DNA of 23,361 nucleotides from JBOGWY01 sp050694015 (lineage in GTDB: Bacteria; Actinomycetota; CADDZG01; WHSQ01). The notes under the pieces are model-generated. The model worked only from the letters and a program-made list of their open reading frames with translations, searched no databases and was not told where the DNA came from. Of this stretch, positions 19,094 through 23,361 are shown piece after piece (position 1 is the first letter of the stretch; each line of letters opens with the position of its first letter). Location of the stretch: assembly GCA_050694015.1 (NCBI GenBank), contig JBOGWY010000350.1, positions 1 to 23,361 on the forward strand. The letters run 5' to 3'. A program made the translations under genes and the position numbers.

Positions 19094-20695
19094 CTACTTC
19101 GTCCGGAAGTTGAAGACGTCGCGGGTGCCGAGGTTGCCGAGGTTGTCGCGCGTCGGACGCACGACCACCCAGTAGTGCGTGTCCTTCCGGAGGTTGTTGT
19201 ACGGGTCGAAGCGTACGCGGCGGGCCGATACCTGCACGATCCGCCCGGGGACCCGGTGGCCCTTCCGGAACAGCGACACCGTTGCGTCGCGGATCGACTC
19301 CGGATCGATGCCCTCGTCGAAGAACACATCGATCGGTATCCACCGCCGCGCAGCCCGCGCACCGTCCGGCGGGCGCCGGCCGACGACGACGGGGCCTTCA
19401 GCGTCGGCGATCGCAAAGGCGGCATCCGATTCCAGCCCCTGGCCCCCGTCCACTCCGAGCGGCGCCAGGGCGTACCGATAATGCAGTCCGTGCCGCGTGC
19501 TCTCGTCCCGGAACGTGGTCGTCTCCGGCGTGAGCCGCGCGCGTATCGAATACGCCCGCCCGCCGGCGGCGCGGAGCAGGACGTACCCGGTCACTCCGGG
19601 TTGCGCGTCCCACGTCAGGTCGATCGCGCCTCCGGTGTCGGCGACCGCGACCGGTGCGGGAGGCTGTGGCACGACGGTGAGCACGAAACGCCCCCATACG
19701 AAGCGGTGGTCCGAGTAGCGCGGGTTGTGCGCGTCCCTGGTCCCCGGCGCCTGTGCCGCCCAGCCGGGATGATCGGCGTGTGCCTCGGCGACCTGCACTC
19801 CGGAGGCGAAGAGATAGTCGAGACGCGTCCTGCGATAGTTGCGGCGACCGTCGCAGAGGTCCTTCTTGCCGTCCCCCTCGAAGGTCCACTCGTGAGTCAT
19901 CGGTTCGTTCGCGAGACGGTGGTGCGTCTGCACCGCGTCCACGAACGCACGACTGCCGTCGGTCGGGGCCGTCAACGTGGTCCACCACTCGGGCGGGGCC
20001 GCACGCTCATCGGGATCGCACTCTCGCTCGACCGATGTGGGGCGCTTGTTGAAGTCGCCGGCGAGGATCACCGGCGCCGTCTCGGCCGCGAGTGCACCGC
20101 GGATCGCTTGGATGTTTCGCTGGGGGCAGGTCTGCCACGACTCTAGTCCGGTGTCCTGGTAGCGCGCCTTGAAGTGGACGGCGACGACGACGAACGGAGC
20201 ACCGGTCGCATTCTCTCTGAGCCGCGCCCACACGTAGCGCTTCGCTACTTCACCGGTGCTCCCGTCGCGACAGGGGTCGGTGATCACGTGAGGTCCGGAC
20301 TCCAAGGTGACCGTGGAAGTGTTGATGAGCATGCGGGTGAAAGCGGAATCGTCCGACACGATCTCGAAGGTCGATCCCGAACGCTGGTCCAGGATCCGAT
20401 CGAAGATCTCGAGGTTGGAGAAGCGCAGTTCCTGAAACGCGATCACGTCGGGGATGGCCACGGCGCCTACTCCGCCGTCGAAGGCTTCGGGCCGGGCCCG
20501 GAGCGCGCGGACGAGCTCGAACAGACGGGTGAAGAGGTTGAGGTCCAGGATCGCGAACTGCCGGGCGTTCGCCGTCACGACCTGTATCTGCCCGGGCGGG
20601 GAATGGCGCTCGCTGGGGGGATCGTCGTGCTGGGCGAACGCGATCCCGGGTAACAGCACGCAGGCGATGACGCTTGCAGCGAGGGCGCGGCGCAT
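19094..20695 (-). CDS. Secreted endonuclease/exonuclease/phosphatase-fold enzyme with Fn3 and Ig-like domains
   Basis: The product is 533 residues from ATG 20695 (AAGGAG just upstream; a GTG directly before is also possible). A signal peptide ends near AFA-Q (residue 21/22). The EEP catalytic domain (about 37-340) has FQEL (Glu89), VVAVHFKARY (His174), LAGDFNKRP (Asp214, Asn216), RLDYLFASG (Asp293) and YSDHR (Asp329, His330), the full metal/acid-base set. After it come a fibronectin-III-like domain (about 345-435, with DLTWDAQPGVTGYVLLRAA) and an SbsA-type Ig-like domain (about 440-533, with RWIPIDVFFDEGIDPESI), often used for surface or polymer binding. It could be an extracellular nuclease or a lipid/phosphate phosphodiesterase; substrate is unknown. 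It converges on the sulfatase with stops touching. Confidence 0.86.
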   Translation of the reverse strand: MRRALAASVIACVLLPGIAFAQHDDPPSERHSPPGQIQVVTANARQFAILDLNLFTRLFELVRALRARPEAFDGGVGAVAIPDVIAFQELRFSNLEIFDRILDQRSGSTFEIVSDDSAFTRMLINTSTVTLESGPHVITDPCRDGSTGEVAKRYVWARLRENATGAPFVVVAVHFKARYQDTGLESWQTCPQRNIQAIRGALAAETAPVILAGDFNKRPTSVERECDPDERAAPPEWWTTLTAPTDGSRAFVDAVQTHHRLANEPMTHEWTFEGDGKKDLCDGRRNYRRTRLDYLFASGVQVAEAHADHPGWAAQAPGTRDAHNPRYSDHRFVWGRFVLTVVPQPPAPVAVADTGGAIDLTWDAQPGVTGYVLLRAAGGRAYSIRARLTPETTTFRDESTRHGLHYRYALAPLGVDGGQGLESDAAFAIADAEGPVVVGRRPPDGARAARRWIPIDVFFDEGIDPESIRDATVSLFRKGHRVPGRIVQVSARRVRFDPYNNLRKDTHYWVVVRPTRDNLGNLGTRDVFNFRTK

Positions 20696-20812
20696 CACTC
20701 CTTAGACCGCCGGCGTTTTCCGCTCGCGATCGGGTGCGATGTGATGCATCCCGTCAGCCATGCGGAACACGCTATCGAAGGCGCGGCCGATTGCGGTAGG
20801 GGGTTCGGTGCT

Positions 20813-21841
20813 TCAGTCGAGCAGTAGCTCGGCGATCTGGACCGTGTTGAGGGCCGCGCCCTTACGGAGGTTGTCGGCGACGCAGAACATCTCGAGCGTG
20901 TTCGCCTCCCACGGATCCTGGCGGATGCGGCCCACGTAACAAGGATCCTGCCCCGCCGCCTGGAGCGGAGTCGGATACACGGCCCGTTCGGGATCGTCGA
21001 GGACGACGACGCCGTCCGCATCTTCCAGGATCTTGCGCGCTTCGTCGGGATCGATCGGACGCGAGAACGACGCGTGCACGGCGACGGAGTGACCGACCAT
21101 CACGGGGACGCGGACGCACGTTGCCGTGACGCGCAGGTCGGGGATGCCCATGATCTTGCGGGTCTCGTGGCACATCTTGATCTCTTCGCTCGTGTATCCG
21201 TTGTCCTTGAACGATCCCGCGTGCGGCAGCACGTTCATCGCTATCGGATGCGGATAGGCGGTGCCCGCAGACAAAACGTCGCCGGCGCGGCCGGTCGTCA
21301 CGACGTCGGGGGCCTCGGCCGCGTCGAGAAGTTGCTGCCACAGCTCGGTGACGCCGGGACGGCCGGTACCCGAGGTCGCTTGATACGACGCCGCTACGAC
21401 GCGTTCGAGCCGCGCCTGCGCGTGCAGCGCCGCGAGCGGCACGACCATCGTCAGCGTCGTGCAGTTCGGGCTCGCGATGATCCCCAACGGCCGCTGCAGA
21501 GCGTCTTCGGGATTGATCTCGGGGACCACCAGTGGCACCCGTTCGTGCATACGCCATGCGGCGGAGTTATCGATCACGATCGCGCCGCGCTCGGCGGCGA
21601 TCGGTGCCCACTGTTCGGAGACCTCATCGGGGACGTCGAAAAGCGCGAGGTCTCCGTCGGCGAAGACCTCGGGCGCGAGCGCTACGACTTCCAGTTGTGC
21701 GTCCCCGTAGGGGAGGCGCGTGCCGGCCGACCGCGGCGATGCGACCGGCACGAGGTCGTCGGCCGGGAACCCGCGCTCCTCGAGGATCGTCAGCATCTGG
21801 AGACCGACCGCGCCGGTCGCCCCGACGAGTACCGTCCTCAT
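20813..21841 (-). CDS. asd: Aspartate-semialdehyde dehydrogenase
   Basis: The product is 342 residues from ATG 21841. It reduces aspartyl phosphate to aspartate semialdehyde with NADPH, the branch point toward lysine/diaminopimelate, threonine and methionine. The NADP-binding GATGAVG is near residue 7-13, the nucleophile in IIASPNCTTL is Cys127, and the substrate/acid-base segment RVPVMVGHS carries His251. Length and motif order are canonical for the bacterial enzyme. Its start overlaps the aspartokinase stop as ATGA, so lysC and asd are translationally coupled, as in other actinobacteria. A 114-bp gap separates its end from the next minus-strand gene, where I see no clear terminator. Confidence 0.95.
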   Translation of the reverse strand: MRTVLVGATGAVGLQMLTILEERGFPADDLVPVASPRSAGTRLPYGDAQLEVVALAPEVFADGDLALFDVPDEVSEQWAPIAAERGAIVIDNSAAWRMHERVPLVVPEINPEDALQRPLGIIASPNCTTLTMVVPLAALHAQARLERVVAASYQATSGTGRPGVTELWQQLLDAAEAPDVVTTGRAGDVLSAGTAYPHPIAMNVLPHAGSFKDNGYTSEEIKMCHETRKIMGIPDLRVTATCVRVPVMVGHSVAVHASFSRPIDPDEARKILEDADGVVVLDDPERAVYPTPLQAAGQDPCYVGRIRQDPWEANTLEMFCVADNLRKGAALNTVQIAELLLD

Positions 21842-23130
21842 TCGTTGCCCCCATCGACGCGCAACGCCTTCAGTTGTCCGGTAGCGGTATCGGGATGCAT
21901 CTCGCGCAGGATGACCTCCTCCGACAGTCTGAAGCGGTCGTGGACGGCCTTCACCGCGGCGTCGACCTCCGCGGCGCGGATCACGCACGACACGCGGATC
22001 GACGACGTCGAGATGATCTCGATGTTGATGCCGGCGTCGGCCAGCGCGTCGAACATGTCGGCGGCGACACCGGGGTGGGTCTTCATACCGGCGCCGATCA
22101 GCGAGATCTTGGCGATGTCGGCATCGGTCTCCACACCCTCGGCCCCCACTTCCTCGCGGAGCCTGTCGAGGACCGGCTTCGCGCGGACTAGGTCTTCCTT
22201 GGGAAGCGTGAAGAAGATGTCCGTGCGCGCGTCCGACGATGCGTTCTGGACGATAATGTCGACGTTCACGCCCTCGTCGGCGAGCGGACGGAAGACGCGC
22301 GCCGCGACGCCCGGCCTGTCGGGCACGCCGATGATCGTTACCTTCGCTTCCGAGGTGTCGTGGGCGATCCCGGAGATGATCGCTTGCTCCATGCGTTCAT
22401 CCTCCTCTCTCACCCACGTTCCTTCCTCATCGGTGAAGGAGGAACGTACGTGGATGAGCACTCCGTGGTTACGAGCGTATTCCACCGATCTGAGCATCAA
22501 CACTTTCGTGCCCGCGGCCGAGAGCTCGAGCATCTCCTCGTAAGAGACCGCGTGCAGCTTGCGCGCTTCTTCAACGACACGGGGATCGGCGGTGAAGACG
22601 CCGTCGACGTCGGTGAATATCTCGCACGCGTCGGCGCCCAGTGCGGCTGCCAGCGCAACCGCGGTGGTATCCGAGCCGCCGCGGCCCAGCGTCGTCACGT
22701 CGAATTCCGTCGAGACACCCTGGAAGCCCGCGACGATCACGACCTTGCCGGCCTCCAGCGCCTCGAGGACGCGCTTCGCACGGATGTCCACGATGCGCGC
22801 CTTGCCGTGAACGGTGTCGGTCACGATGCCGGCTTGCGAGCCGGTGAACGAGATCGCTTCTTTGCCCAGGTCGATGATCGCCATCGAGAGCAACGCCATC
22901 GAGATGCGTTCCCCCGCGGAGAGCAGCATGTCCAGCTCGCGGGCATGGGGAGCGGGCGAGATCTGCGCGGCGAGATCGACGAGCTCGTCGGTGGTGTGAC
23001 CCATCGCAGAGACCACGACGCAGACCTGCTTGCCGGCATCGACGTCGCGCACGACGCGAGTCGCCACCCGGCGGATGCGCTCGGCATCGCCGACGGAGGT
23101 TCCGCCGTATTTCTGGACTACGAGGGCCAT
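21838..23130 (-). CDS. lysC: Aspartokinase (lysine-type, class I with C-terminal ACT domains)
   Basis: The product is 430 residues. It phosphorylates aspartate, the first step of the aspartate amino-acid pathway. The catalytic domain has VQKYGGTSVGD (Lys7), SAGERISMALL, TGSQAGIVTD, and GRGGSDTTA. Two ACT domains follow (from about residue 265, AKVTIIGVPDRPGVAARV; and from about 345, AKISLIGAGMKTHPGVAADMF), the site of feedback by lysine/threonine in the Corynebacterium enzyme. The start ATG 23130 has a TATCCT -10-like hexamer six bases upstream. A second, internal start at Met247 appears to make a separate beta subunit (see the internal RBS). It is coupled to asd by a 4-bp overlap. Confidence 0.95.
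   Translation of the reverse strand: MALVVQKYGGTSVGDAERIRRVATRVVRDVDAGKQVCVVVSAMGHTTDELVDLAAQISPAPHARELDMLLSAGERISMALLSMAIIDLGKEAISFTGSQAGIVTDTVHGKARIVDIRAKRVLEALEAGKVVIVAGFQGVSTEFDVTTLGRGGSDTTAVALAAALGADACEIFTDVDGVFTADPRVVEEARKLHAVSYEEMLELSAAGTKVLMLRSVEYARNHGVLIHVRSSFTDEEGTWVREEDERMEQAIISGIAHDTSEAKVTIIGVPDRPGVAARVFRPLADEGVNVDIIVQNASSDARTDIFFTLPKEDLVRAKPVLDRLREEVGAEGVETDADIAKISLIGAGMKTHPGVAADMFDALADAGINIEIISTSSIRVSCVIRAAEVDAAVKAVHDRFRLSEEVILREMHPDTATGQLKALRVDGGNE
22390..22406 (-). promoter_or_regulatory. Internal ribosome binding site and start for the aspartokinase beta subunit
   Basis: Within lysC, AGGAGG (22406-22401) lies eight bases before the in-frame ATG at 22392 (Met247, reading MEQAIISGIAHD). 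The product from here to 21838 would be 184 residues and contain both ACT domains. Corynebacterium and Bacillus aspartokinases form alpha2beta2 complexes from exactly such nested genes, and the position matches the C. glutamicum LysC-beta start by eye. I therefore expect a regulatory beta subunit made from the same mRNA. Confidence 0.8.
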
Positions 23131-23136
23131 GGCCCC

Positions 23137-23142
23137 AGGATA
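23137..23142 (-). promoter_or_regulatory. Candidate -10 element of lysC, placed for a leaderless transcript
   Basis: TATCCT (23142 down to 23137 on the minus strand) fits TAnnnT and ends six bases before the lysC ATG at 23130, so transcription would begin at or next to the start codon. I find no convincing -35 at 16-18 bp. GGGG ahead of the ATG is a weaker alternative ribosome site. Confidence 0.4.
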
Positions 23143-23200
23143 GGTGGATTGTCTTGCTGGGGACGGAACTAGCCGTCAGACGACGCGCGAGGTGGAGCGG

Positions 23201-23361
23201 TCAGCACTTGTCGTCGTTGCCCTTGCCCGCGTCCCCGTCGATGCAGTCGTCGCGGCCGTCGTTCGGGTTCGACGTGACCGGATCCGGCTCGGGGGGAGGG
23301 GCGGGCGGATCGGGCTGCGCGGCCGGCTCCGGGGCGGCCTCGCCCGGCGCGTCGTCGGTGG
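23201..23361 (-). CDS. C-terminus of a proline-rich, probably exported protein (partial)
   Basis: The frame is open from the window's right edge to TGA at 23201-23203; only 52 residues are visible. They are a Pro/Ala/Glu/Asp-rich segment (EPAAQPDPPAPPPEPDP) followed by a Gly/Asp/Asn tail with two cysteines, NDGRDDCIDGDAGKGNDDKC. Pro-rich spacers of this kind usually lie outside the membrane in actinobacteria, and the two cysteines could pair. I do not recognise the protein. The upstream gene body is outside the window. The 70-bp gap to lysC holds the lysC promoter. Confidence 0.55.
   Translation of the reverse strand, partial: TDDAPGEAAPEPAAQPDPPAPPPEPDPVTSNPNDGRDDCIDGDAGKGNDDKC

Overview
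The window is high-GC DNA from an actinobacterium (Actinomycetota), probably a deep-branching or uncultured lineage. The clearest taxonomic marker is a WhiB-family iron-sulfur regulator (11782-12030). It is supported by a tandem pair of ArsA/Get3-like ATPases on the opposite strand nearby, frequent GTG/TTG starts, and a Corynebacterium-type aspartokinase with an internal start. Genes are packed tightly, with many 1-23 bp overlaps. I see no insertion sequence, phage gene, CRISPR array or rRNA.

Layout. 1-552 (-) is the start of a YbdK-type glutamate-cysteine ligase, cut by the window edge. 758-1480 (+) is an acidic secreted protein followed by a perfect rho-independent terminator. 1688-4058 (+) is a secreted CocE/NonD-type S15 hydrolase plus a small secreted beta-rich protein. 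4125-5259 (+) is a metal-homeostasis operon: a ZIP transporter overlapping a Fur-family regulator, probably Zur, preceded by a 7-1-7 Zur/Fur-type box. 5252-5662 (-) is a Phd-domain protein with a winged-helix tail and no toxin gene beside it. The 354-bp gap after it holds an imperfect ~69-bp direct repeat with GTCWGACAA palindromes.

6017-8178 (-) is a slipin/NfeD membrane pair (NfeD protease plus SPFH scaffold). Divergent from it, 8233-11763 (+) is one apparent operon: two ArsA-like ATPases, an isolated succinate dehydrogenase cytochrome b subunit, and a protein with a split-barrel (PNPOx-like) C-terminal half. It converges on whiB. This resembles the mycobacterial Rv3679-Rv3680-whiB4 and Streptomyces wblA neighbourhoods, with two extra genes inserted. 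12243-14133 is a copper-type pair: a CopC-like protein with a Gly/His-rich linker, and a convergent CopD.

14152-14298 is an unlisted 48-residue single-TM small ORF. 14288-16233 (-) is a partner-switching module (membrane HAMP-PP2C phosphatase plus STAS antagonist). A metallophosphoesterase, tRNA-Pro(CGG), a stand-alone receiver domain and a secreted sulfatase follow on +. They meet a secreted endonuclease/exonuclease/phosphatase-fold enzyme on -. The window ends with lysC-asd (-), the entry to lysine/threonine/methionine and cell-wall diaminopimelate synthesis, and the C-terminus of a proline-rich exported protein.

The items most worth a second look are the ArsA pair (one member lacks the signature lysine) with an orphan sdhC inside an ArsA-WhiB neighbourhood, the solitary Phd-winged-helix protein with a TGTACA operator, the CopC-like protein lacking the N-terminal histidine, the repeat cluster at 5817-5962, and two short 3'-end duplications that each span stop codons.
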